A stretch of 24,335 bases of DNA, taken from positions 1-24,335 of the forward strand of contig CALIAZ010000029.1 in the NCBI GenBank assembly GCA_938045565.1, read 5' to 3'. The translations under genes were made by a program, and so were the position numbers. Origin of the DNA: an uncultured Atopobium sp. Lineage in GTDB: Bacteria; Actinomycetota; Coriobacteriia; Coriobacteriales; Atopobiaceae. Below the pieces are notes generated by a model, which did not search any database, was not told the origin of the DNA, and worked only from the letters and a program-made list of their open reading frames with translations. This document shows, piece after piece, positions 13,485-21,380 of this stretch; the stretch's first letter is position 1, and every line of letters starts with the position of its first letter.

Positions 13485-16265
13485 TTATTCGTCATCATCC
13501 AGCAGTGAATCGTCCAGTACTTCCTCTTCATCTCCGAGGTCAACAGACTCTGCCTCATCAGCATCGCGAGCGCCTGCTGCCATCAGATCAAGCATACCTT
13601 GGTTCTCTGCGTGCTTAGGAGCCTTCTTTTTGTTGGCAACCATACGAGCAACTGCAGAAACGACGTCAGTACCTGAGAGGTTCATAACCTTGACGCCCTG
13701 AGTAGAGCGGCCAAGCTTGGAGATATCGCCAGCCTTAACGCGGATTACAACGCCCTCCTCGGACATGATCATAATCTCGTGCTGAGGACCAACAACACGG
13801 CAGGCAACCAGGTTACCCTTCTTCTCCGTCATTGTGATGGTAAAGACGCCCTGTCCACCACGCTTGTGAACTGGATACTCAGAAATTGCCGTACGCTTTC
13901 CGTAGCCCTTCTCGGTAATAACGAAAAGGTCACCGTTGCCGTTGGTAATTTCCATGCCAAGCATAGTTGCATTGCCCTTGAGCGTAATACCACGAACGCC
14001 CGAGGTACCGCGTCCCATGCTTCTTGCCTCTGCCTCGTCAAACAGGATTGCCTTGCCGTCGGAGGAGCACAGAACAACCTTGTCACCTGGGTGGACACGA
14101 CGGACGTTAACAAGCTCGTCGCCATCCTTAAGGTTGATTGCAATAAGGCCGTCCTTACGGGTACGGTCGTACTCAGACATTGCTGTCTTCTTGACCATTC
14201 CCTGCTTAGTAGCAAACATCAGGTAGTTGTCTTCTGGGAAGTCGCGGGTAGTAATAACTGCCTTAACCTTCTCGCCCTCTGCAAGTGTCTCGATGACATT
14301 GATGATGGCGCTACCCTTAGTAGTTCTGTTACCAACCGGAAGCTCGTGGACCTTGAGGCGGTACACCTTACCAAAGTTGGTAAAGAACAGCACGTAATCG
14401 TGGGTAGAAGCAACAAAGAGGTTCTCGACAAAATCGTTCTCTTTGAGAGAGACACCCTGAACACCCTTGCCGCCGCGCTTCTGAGAACGATAAATCTCAA
14501 CAGGAACGCGCTTTACGTAACCTGCGTGAGTAACGGTAACAACCATATCCTCTTCAGCGATAAGATCCTCGACGTCCAGGTTCTGAATGTCCTGGTCGGA
14601 GATTTGCGTACGACGCTTGTCAGCATAGCGGTTGGAAATCTCTCGGAGCTCATCAGCAATAACAGCCAGAATCTTTTCCTCGTGAGCGAGAAGATCCTCG
14701 TAGTAGGTAATATCAAGTCTGAGCTGGGAAATCTCGTCAACAAGATCCTGACGAGCAAGACCGGTGAGGCGGCGCAGACGCATCTGAAGGATTGCCTCGC
14801 CCTGAATCTCATCCAGGCCAAAACGCTCGTTCATGCGCTTCTTTGCCTCAGCATCATCCTGCGAGCTGCGGATGATGTGGACAATCTCGTCGATGTTATC
14901 AACTGCGGTCAGAAGACCTTCCAAAATGTGGACACGCTTCTGTGCCTTGTCCAAGTCAAACTCAGTACGACGGCGTACAACATCAATCTGGTGATCAATG
15001 TAGTGACGAAGAATCTCGCGAAGAGAAAGGGTACGAGGAACACCGTCAACCAAGGCCAGATCAATGATGCCAAAGTTGGACTGAAGCTGAGTCTTCTTGT
15101 ACAGGTTATTCAGAACAACCTGTGGAACAGCATCACGCTTGAGATCCAAGACGATGCGCATACCCTTACGGTTGGACTCGTCACGCATGTCAGAGATGCC
15201 TTCAATTTTCTTCTCGTTGACTGCCTGAGCAATCTTCTCCTGAAGAAGACCTTTGTTAACCTGGTAAGGAATCTCGGTAACAACAAGGCGCTGGCGACCA
15301 CTCTTGACTTGTTCAACGTGAACCTTTGCACGGACAGTAATAGAACCGCGACCAGTCTCGTAGGCGTCCTTGATGCCCTGAGTACCCATGATGATGCCGC
15401 CTGTTGGGAAATCAGGACCAGGCAATACGGTCATGAGCTCCTCAGTGGTAACGTCAGGGTTCTCAATCATCATGCAGACAGCGTTAGTAACCTCACCAAG
15501 GTTGTGAGGAGGAATGTTGGTAGCCATACCAACTGCAATACCTGAAGAACCGTTAACCAAAAGATTTGGGAAACGAGCAGGAAGAACTGCAGGCTCTGTC
15601 AGAGACTCATCATAGTTTGACTGAAGATCAACGGTGTTTTTGTTAAGCTCTGCCAGCATCTCCATAGCACTTCTGGTTAGACGTGCCTCGGTATAACGCA
15701 TTGCTGCTGGTGGATCACCGTCGATAGAACCAAAGTTTCCGTGACCATCAATCAGAGGAAGTCTCATCGAGAAATCCTGAGACATACGGACCATGGAGTC
15801 ATAAATAGCGGAGTCACCGTGTGGGTGGTACTTACCCATGACTTCACCGACTGCCCATGCAGACTTCTTATGTGGACGATTTGGCGTAATGCCAGCCTCG
15901 CTCATTGCGTACAAAATACGACGGTGAACAGGCTTAAGGCCATCTCGAACGTCTGGAAGTGCACGAGCAACAATAACGGACATGGAATACTCGAGGAAGG
16001 AAGTCTTCATCTCTGAGGACAAATCGGTTGGCTTAAGCGTGCCACCGTGAATGTCTGAGAGGTCAAGACGAGTACCAGCCTCATCAGAGATAATGTGTGA
16101 AGTTTCTCCCGTTATTAGATTTTCCCCAGTCTCTGAGTCAAACTCGTCAGAGTCTTCTTCTACCTCGTCATCTTCGTATTCTTCATCCATATCGTTTTGT
16201 GCATCAAGGTCTTGATCCTCGTCTGCACCAAAAAGATCATCATTCATATTTTTATCGTCTGCCAC
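13485..16265 (-). CDS. gyrA: DNA gyrase subunit A
   Basis: A 926-residue gyrase A subunit, which with GyrB introduces negative supercoils. The catalytic tyrosine is Tyr191 in AAMRYTEARL, and the quinolone-determining region reads HPHGDSAIYDSMVRM with Ser152 and Asp156 (E. coli 83 and 87), the susceptible-type residues. The GyrA box QKRGGKG and a full six-bladed C-terminal DNA-wrapping domain are present. Numbering runs 69 residues ahead of E. coli because of an extra N-terminal extension rich in Asp and Glu (residues 3-45), and the C-terminus is also acidic (DDSLLDDDE). The start is a GTG with AAAGGG seven bases upstream. It follows gyrB by 44 bases and closes the dnaA-gyrA series at a terminator. 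Confidence 0.98.
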   Translation of the reverse strand: MADDKNMNDDLFGADEDQDLDAQNDMDEEYEDDEVEEDSDEFDSETGENLITGETSHIISDEAGTRLDLSDIHGGTLKPTDLSSEMKTSFLEYSMSVIVARALPDVRDGLKPVHRRILYAMSEAGITPNRPHKKSAWAVGEVMGKYHPHGDSAIYDSMVRMSQDFSMRLPLIDGHGNFGSIDGDPPAAMRYTEARLTRSAMEMLAELNKNTVDLQSNYDESLTEPAVLPARFPNLLVNGSSGIAVGMATNIPPHNLGEVTNAVCMMIENPDVTTEELMTVLPGPDFPTGGIIMGTQGIKDAYETGRGSITVRAKVHVEQVKSGRQRLVVTEIPYQVNKGLLQEKIAQAVNEKKIEGISDMRDESNRKGMRIVLDLKRDAVPQVVLNNLYKKTQLQSNFGIIDLALVDGVPRTLSLREILRHYIDHQIDVVRRRTEFDLDKAQKRVHILEGLLTAVDNIDEIVHIIRSSQDDAEAKKRMNERFGLDEIQGEAILQMRLRRLTGLARQDLVDEISQLRLDITYYEDLLAHEEKILAVIADELREISNRYADKRRTQISDQDIQNLDVEDLIAEEDMVVTVTHAGYVKRVPVEIYRSQKRGGKGVQGVSLKENDFVENLFVASTHDYVLFFTNFGKVYRLKVHELPVGNRTTKGSAIINVIETLAEGEKVKAVITTRDFPEDNYLMFATKQGMVKKTAMSEYDRTRKDGLIAINLKDGDELVNVRRVHPGDKVVLCSSDGKAILFDEAEARSMGRGTSGVRGITLKGNATMLGMEITNGNGDLFVITEKGYGKRTAISEYPVHKRGGQGVFTITMTEKKGNLVACRVVGPQHEIMIMSEEGVVIRVKAGDISKLGRSTQGVKVMNLSGTDVVSAVARMVANKKKAPKHAENQGMLDLMAAGARDADEAESVDLGDEEEVLDDSLLDDDE

Positions 16266-16309
16266 AAGTTACCCTTTCATTTTCTGTCTAATGATTTAGC
16301 GAGAAACCA

Positions 16310-18253
16310 TTAAATATCCAGGAAGCGGACGTCTTTTGCATGTGTTTGGATGAAGTCTTTACGCTTCTCAACCTGGTTGCCCATAAGGTCAGAGACCGCG
16401 CGATCAGCGGCAAGAGCATCATCGATGGTTACCTTAAGAAGAATGCGGTTCTTTGGCTCCATAGTGGTTGCCCAAAGCTGCTCTGGGTCCATCTCACCAA
16501 GACCCTTATAACGTTGGATGGTGAACTTGGTGTTGTCCTCAAACTTCTTTGTCTCAAGAGTAAGTTCTTCATCGGTATAAATATATTTACCGTTCTTCTT
16601 ACCCTTTGGCTTAATCTGATACAAAGGAGGCTGGGCAACGTAGATATAACCTGCGTCAATCATTGGCTTCATAAAACGATAGAAGAAGGTAAGCAAAAGA
16701 ATTCTAATGTGAGAGCCGTCAACATCAGCATCGGTCATAATGACAATCTTGTGATAACGTGCCTTCTCGATATTAAATTCTTCTCTAACGCCAGTGCCAA
16801 TAGCAGTAATCAGAGATGTAATAGTGTCAGAAGAAAGCGCGCGAGCATCGTGTACGCGCTCAACGTTCAAAATCTTTCCGCGAAGTGGTAGAACTGCCTG
16901 GATAGAACGGTCGCGTGCCATCTTTGCAGAACCACCTGCGGAGTCACCCTCGACAATGAAGAGCTCAGTCATCTCCGGATCACGTACGGAGCAGTCGGCA
17001 AGTTTACCAGGAAGTGCTGCGGTCTCAAGAAGTCCCTTACGGCGTGTTGCTTCACGAGCTTTACGAGCAGCAAGACGACCTTTTGCAGCTTGAGAAGCTT
17101 TTTTAAAAATTTCTTTTGCTTGGTTTGGATGTTCTTCTAAGTACTCTGAAAGACCCTGAGTAACAACCTTGTTGGTAAGAGTTCTCATGTAAGAACTACC
17201 AAGCTTTGCCTTTGTCTGTCCTTCAAATTGAGGATCTGGTAGCTTAACTGAAATAACAGCAGTTAAGCCCTCACGAATATCGCCGCCCTCAAGCTTAGGG
17301 TCTTTTTCTTTAAGAAGATTGTGTCTAGTGCTGTAATCATTTACAACCTTAGTAAGGGCGGTGCGGAAGCCCTCGAGGTGCATTCCACCTTCCTCTGTAA
17401 AAATGTCATTAGCAAAAGAGAGTGTTCTATCGGTGAACTCAGTATTCCACTGAAGCGCAACCTCTACCTCACCCATCTGAGACATTGGAGCATCAGGGTC
17501 TGACTTTCCTTCAATATAGATAGGGCGAGAAAGTCCTGGTAAAACGGTTTTCTCGTCATTAAGATACTTAACAAAGTCGATGATGCCGCCAGCATACTGG
17601 AAGTCAACCTGACGAGGAGTAAGCTCGCGCTCATCAACAAGTGTAATTTTAAGATTCTTGTTAAGGAATGCGGTTTCCTGGAGGCGATCACGAAGCGTAT
17701 CAAAGTTATACGTAGTGGTCTCAAAAATCATGTCGTCTGGCCAGAAGGTAATGATAGTACCGTTGGATTTTGAAGTACCAATTTCTTTCATCTTCTGAAC
17801 GGTTTTACCGCGCTCAAAGACCATCTCATAAATCTTGCCGTCACGCTTAACCTGCGCAACAAGCTTTTTTGAAAGAGCGTTTACAACAGAAACGCCAACG
17901 CCGTGAAGACCACCGGAGACTTTATAAGCGTTGTTATCAAACTTACCACCTGCGTGTAAGATAGTAAGAACAACCTCAAGAGTTGGAATCTTTTTCTGGG
18001 GATGAAGGTCTACAGGAATACCACGGCCGTTATCTTCAACAGAAATAGAGTTATCTGGATGAACGGTTACCTTAATTTTGGAGCAATAACCAGCCATTGC
18101 CTCATCGACTGAGTTATCTACAATCTCCCAAACAAGGTGATGCAGACCAGAAGCTGAAGTTGTACCAATATACATACCTGGACGCTTACGAACAGCCTCA
18201 AGGCCTTCAAGGATCTTAATCTCTGTACCGTCATACTTATTTTCTTTTGCCAC
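16310..18253 (-). CDS. gyrB: DNA gyrase subunit B
   Basis: A 647-residue gyrase ATPase/TOPRIM subunit, the short form without the E. coli insertion. The ATP site shows EIVDNSVDEA (Asn47), EDNGRGIP (Asp74) and GGLHGVG (114-120). The TOPRIM metal site shows EGDSAGG (435-441) and DADVDGSH (508-515), and the tail has QRYKGLGEMDP. The start is a GTG with AGAGGA six bases before it. A 160-base gap separates it from dciA and holds a tandem repeat plus a weak possible promoter (TTGATT at 18314-18319, TAAAAT at 18293-18298, 15-base spacing), so gyrBA may be transcribed partly on its own. Confidence 0.98.
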   Translation of the reverse strand: MAKENKYDGTEIKILEGLEAVRKRPGMYIGTTSASGLHHLVWEIVDNSVDEAMAGYCSKIKVTVHPDNSISVEDNGRGIPVDLHPQKKIPTLEVVLTILHAGGKFDNNAYKVSGGLHGVGVSVVNALSKKLVAQVKRDGKIYEMVFERGKTVQKMKEIGTSKSNGTIITFWPDDMIFETTTYNFDTLRDRLQETAFLNKNLKITLVDERELTPRQVDFQYAGGIIDFVKYLNDEKTVLPGLSRPIYIEGKSDPDAPMSQMGEVEVALQWNTEFTDRTLSFANDIFTEEGGMHLEGFRTALTKVVNDYSTRHNLLKEKDPKLEGGDIREGLTAVISVKLPDPQFEGQTKAKLGSSYMRTLTNKVVTQGLSEYLEEHPNQAKEIFKKASQAAKGRLAARKAREATRRKGLLETAALPGKLADCSVRDPEMTELFIVEGDSAGGSAKMARDRSIQAVLPLRGKILNVERVHDARALSSDTITSLITAIGTGVREEFNIEKARYHKIVIMTDADVDGSHIRILLLTFFYRFMKPMIDAGYIYVAQPPLYQIKPKGKKNGKYIYTDEELTLETKKFEDNTKFTIQRYKGLGEMDPEQLWATTMEPKNRILLKVTIDDALAADRAVSDLMGNQVEKRKDFIQTHAKDVRFLDI

Positions 18254-18391
18254 GTAAGTCCTCTCTTCAATTGTGAGCGGAATGATATAGGTATTTTACT
18301 ATGAAATCGCCAAAATCAACTCGGCACAGAGAAATTTCATTGTTTAAACAGTAATAATTGGTATCTGAGAGGCTCTGTAAAGAGATTTAAG

Positions 18392-18413
18392 GACAGATTA
18401 GTGACAGATTAGA
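18392..18413. repeat. Tandem 11-base repeat after dciA
   Basis: GACAGATTAGT (18392-18402) is followed at once by GACAGATTAGA (18403-18413), identical at ten of eleven bases, ending directly at the dciA stop codon. It lies upstream of gyrB; no hairpin terminator is seen in this gap. A 10-base palindrome TGTTTAAACA is at 18341-18350. Confidence 0.6.
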
Positions 18414-18947
18414 CTAAAGACTCTTTTTTTGTCTAAAACTTGCTTCAATCGCTTTATAAGCCGTTGACTTAAGTGGCTCAGAAAGTCCAGAAACTAACTC
18501 AGAAATTTGTAATTTCTCTTCTGGTGTGAGTTCTGGAAGATCTTTTTTCTCTTCTTTTTGGCCCTGTGCTTGCTTTTCTGAGGAGTCATCTTCTTTACCA
18601 GCATGTCTATTGTATTTGTCCAGCTTAAATTCAAGGTCTGAGAACTCCAGGCCTTGCTCTGAGAGCCTGGCTCTATAAATTTCTCTTTGTGCAAGAAAAT
18701 CAATCATGCACATACGATTATCTACATAGACAGTAAGCACAGGGAACTCTCTACCAGCTACTTCTCTGACAAATACGCCGGTTGTATGTTCTGTCTCTCT
18801 TTCACCATTTGCTTCAACCCACGCAAGATAGGCACGACGATTTTTTGACATGCTCTTAGAATCTCTGAAGGTTCCAAGCAGAGAACTCATTAAATCTTTT
18901 GCATTTTCATTGCCACCGCGCGCAGGTGTTTCTTGTTGATTATTCAT
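18414..18947 (-). CDS. dciA: DciA-like (DUF721) replicative helicase-loading protein
   Basis: A 177-residue protein of the DUF721/DciA family, the helicase operator found between recF and gyrB in actinobacteria and relatives. The core (about residues 20-110) shows the family pattern: a conserved Trp in AYLAWVEANG, a strand LTVYVDNRMCMIDFLAQREIYRARL, and a final LEFKLDKY. A charged, Lys/Glu/Gln-rich linker (about 112-138) follows, then a predicted helical tail (LTPEEKLQISELVSGL). The start overlaps the recF stop by eight bases, so translation is coupled. The assignment rests on position plus core pattern; sequence conservation in this family is low, and the role in loading DnaB is inferred. 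Confidence 0.85.
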   Translation of the reverse strand: MNNQQETPARGGNENAKDLMSSLLGTFRDSKSMSKNRRAYLAWVEANGERETEHTTGVFVREVAGREFPVLTVYVDNRMCMIDFLAQREIYRARLSEQGLEFSDLEFKLDKYNRHAGKEDDSSEKQAQGQKEEKKDLPELTPEEKLQISELVSGLSEPLKSTAYKAIEASFRQKKSL

Positions 18948-20031
18948 CGCTAAACCTAACTATCTGCGCTTTTTCTAAAACCTCTTCAGAGAAATACCCA
19001 AGGTTTGTAGTGGTAATTACCGTTTGAATGTCATGGAACGCAAATTCCATAATGGCTTTTCTGCGGTCTTCATCAAGCTCACTCATAACATCATCTAAAA
19101 GCAGCAAGGGTTTCTCGCCAAGTATTTCTTCTGAAAGGAGAACTTCTGCCATCTTAAGTGCTAAAACGACAGTTCTGATTTGGCCTTGAGAACCAAAATT
19201 TCTAGCGTCTTTACCCTCAATTAAAAACTCAACGTCGTCTCGATGAGGTCCTTTTGTACTTTGCTGACGACGAATATCATCCGTGTGAGCTTCGCTTAAA
19301 GCTTTCAAGAATTGATCAGTAATTTCTTCTCTAGTGGCCTCAAGAGATACCTCTCCAATTGAAGAAATATAGCTCATTTCTAGGTGTTCTCCACCAGAGA
19401 GTTCTTGGTAGATCTCACATGTCTTCTTTGCCAGGCGATCAAACAAATGAATTCGTGCATGAAGAAGCGTAGCCCCTCCTCTTGCAAGTGAAAGATCCCA
19501 AGCATCAAGCAAGTTTTCATCTGGCCAATCAGATTTAAGCAGCTTATTTCTTTGCTCAACTGTCTTGGTATATGCCGAGAAGACCTTGAAGTAGCTTTTA
19601 TTTGCCTGGCGGCCAAAGTCATCAAATTCTTCTCGGCGATACGATGCGCCACCTTTAATCATTGAAAGGTCATCGGGATTAAAAAGTACCGACATCAGTG
19701 TTCCAGAAATATCTGCAGCCTGACATTTCTTGCCATTTTTTAAAAATTGACGGCGACGTTCTGTAATGGTGCAGGTATTTTCTAGCTTTCTTCCATCTCC
19801 TATAAGAGAAATCTCTATCTTTGCCTCAGAAGTACCTGTAAGAAGGAGTTGTGAAGGTATGGGTTTTCTAAATGAATACCCAGCAGTAAGGAGTTGTAGT
19901 GCTTCAACAGTATTTGTCTTACCTGCAGCGTTCTTTCCTACAAAAATAGTAGTTTGTGCAGATAAATCTATCTCTTTCGAAGAAAAGCAACGAAAGTTAT
20001 ACAGCAAAACATGTTCAACTTTAAGTCCCAC
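18940..20031 (-). CDS. recF: DNA replication and repair protein RecF
   Basis: A 363-residue SMC-like ATPase that acts with RecO and RecR to load RecA at gaps. Walker A is GKNAAGKTN (32-40), the signature region is FGSQGQIRTVVLALKMAE, and Walker B is LLLLDDVMSELD near residue 315. The N-terminal VEHVLLYNFRCFSS strand is typical of the family, and the length is normal. The start is a GTG preceded by AGGGG four bases away, 15 bases after the dnaN stop. It overlaps dciA at its 3' end. Confidence 0.97.
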   Translation of the reverse strand: MGLKVEHVLLYNFRCFSSKEIDLSAQTTIFVGKNAAGKTNTVEALQLLTAGYSFRKPIPSQLLLTGTSEAKIEISLIGDGRKLENTCTITERRRQFLKNGKKCQAADISGTLMSVLFNPDDLSMIKGGASYRREEFDDFGRQANKSYFKVFSAYTKTVEQRNKLLKSDWPDENLLDAWDLSLARGGATLLHARIHLFDRLAKKTCEIYQELSGGEHLEMSYISSIGEVSLEATREEITDQFLKALSEAHTDDIRRQQSTKGPHRDDVEFLIEGKDARNFGSQGQIRTVVLALKMAEVLLSEEILGEKPLLLLDDVMSELDEDRRKAIMEFAFHDIQTVITTTNLGYFSEEVLEKAQIVRFSDE

Positions 20032-20046
20032 ACAACCCCTATCAAA

Positions 20047-21147
20047 TTAGAGGCGAACAGGCATCAGAAGATACAAGTAGTTAACCTTGCCGTTCGATTT
20101 GAAAATAGCTGGCTGAGAAGGACCTTGAAGCTCAAGGCGCAGAAGATCCTTAGAAGGAGCAGCATTTACACAATCAAAGACATAGTGATAATTCAAAGCA
20201 ATTGAAAGGGAATCTCCCTCAATCTGAGCTTCAATATGCTCGGAAGACTCACCCTGATCTGGTGAGGATGCAGAGAGCTTAACTTCTTTACCATCGGCGT
20301 CAACATCAAAACGAACTGAAGGATTTGCTAGTGCAATAACAGAGACGCGCTTCAGGGCTGCAGAGAAATCTTCAACGTTGATATCAACTGACGCGGTGCA
20401 AGACGTAGGAAGTAGCTGCTTATAGTCAGGGAAATGACCTTCAATCTTACGAGAGATGTGAGTGGTGTTTCCAAACTGGAAGACTACCTGATTGTCCGTA
20501 GTACCAATCAAAACCTTCTCAGTCATGCTACGCATGGAAAGAACGTCATGGAACACTTCACCAGAGATAATTGCACTAAAAGACTCACCTGCTGGAGTAT
20601 CTGTGTTGGAATCACAAACGGCAAGACGGAATGAGTCAGTAGCAACAAGACGAATAGTGTTGTCCTCAACAGTGAGAGAAATTCCCTGAAGAATAGGACG
20701 AGAAGCTTCCTTAGAAGTTACGCGATACACTTTATCGACCATAGTTGATAGAAGCTGGCTTGGGAGCTCACAGGTTTTCTCAAGATCAAACTCTGGGAAT
20801 TGAGCCCAGTCGTGAGCAGAAAGAGTATTAAGTCTAAAAGACGAACGCTGGCATGTTACAGAAAGCGTACGCTCTCCACCCTCAAAAGTAATTGCAGCAT
20901 CAGGAAGATTTTTAACAATATTCTGGATAACTTTTCCAGAAACAACTGTTTCTCCTTCTTCTTCTACGTTTGCTGCAATTTGATGCTTAATAGAAATAGT
21001 TAAGTCGCTGGATTGTAACTCAAGCATGCCATTGAATGCTTTGAGGTAAATACCAGAGAGAATAGGAAGTGTTGTATTAGAACCAATGCCCTTAGAAACA
21101 ATATCAAGTGCCGTCTGGAGAGCGGATTGACTTACGGTAAATTTCAT
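20047..21147 (-). CDS. dnaN: DNA polymerase III beta subunit (sliding clamp)
   Basis: A 366-residue sliding clamp, built of three repeated domains and ending with the conserved YLLMPVRL tail. Recognisable blocks are the opening MKFTVSQSALQTALDIVSKGI, the strand pair near EGETVVSGKVIQNIVKNLPD, RPILQGISL, ATDSFRLAV, and HFPDYKQLLP. Length is normal. The ATG has AAAGGG five bases upstream. It lies downstream of dnaA across 233 bases that contain the probable unwinding element. Confidence 0.98.
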   Translation of the reverse strand: MKFTVSQSALQTALDIVSKGIGSNTTLPILSGIYLKAFNGMLELQSSDLTISIKHQIAANVEEEGETVVSGKVIQNIVKNLPDAAITFEGGERTLSVTCQRSSFRLNTLSAHDWAQFPEFDLEKTCELPSQLLSTMVDKVYRVTSKEASRPILQGISLTVEDNTIRLVATDSFRLAVCDSNTDTPAGESFSAIISGEVFHDVLSMRSMTEKVLIGTTDNQVVFQFGNTTHISRKIEGHFPDYKQLLPTSCTASVDINVEDFSAALKRVSVIALANPSVRFDVDADGKEVKLSASSPDQGESSEHIEAQIEGDSLSIALNYHYVFDCVNAAPSKDLLRLELQGPSQPAIFKSNGKVNYLYLLMPVRL

Positions 21148-21380
21148 GACGACCCTTTCTATTATTTCTTAGATAAGAATAAAAATATCGTAGTAATAAT
21201 AAGCTATGTTGAAAAGAAGAAAGCTTTACATTTCTAGAGGTAGAAATATGTTTCTAGAGGTCAGATTTGTTTGCTTATTTTTGACATTCATAAACAAAAT
21301 AAAACTCCCCCTCTTAAACTCTCAACAACAAATCATTACTTCTCTTCACCAATTAACATCTTACTAACAGGTTTTAAACA
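21148..21380. other. Probable oriC unwinding region between dnaA and dnaN
   Basis: This gap holds a DnaA-box-like 9-mer TTTTCAACA on the minus strand (21207-21215). Reading 5' to 3' on the plus strand, TAG-TAA-TAA-TAA (21191-21202) is followed by GCTA and then the reverse complement of the box. That is the order reported for DnaA-trio unwinding elements: box, short spacer, trio run. Flanking bases (21170-21190) are strongly A/T-rich, as expected for duplex melting. A one-mismatch box CTCTCAACA lies at 21319-21327 on the plus strand. The pattern is seen directly; function as oriC is inferred from it and from the Bacillus precedent of a melting site in this gap. Confidence 0.65.
21231..21261. 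repeat. Phased half-site repeats TTTCTA / TAGAAA / TTTCTA
   Basis: TTTCTAGAGGT occurs at 21231-21241 and again at 21251-21261, a 20-base period. Between the copies TAGAAA (21241-21246) is the inverse of TTTCTA. The half-sites therefore start at 21231, 21241 and 21251, each one helical turn apart with 4-base gaps. It sits 16 bases from the DnaA box, on the dnaA side of the dnaA-dnaN gap. Confidence 0.7.

Noticed and set aside
13779..15545. A 588-codon open frame on the plus strand, antisense to gyrA
   Set aside because: It lies wholly opposite a certain gene, has no ribosome-binding site I can see, and its protein (rich in Leu, Asn, Val, Thr) shows no domain. Such frames arise from codon bias of the real strand.
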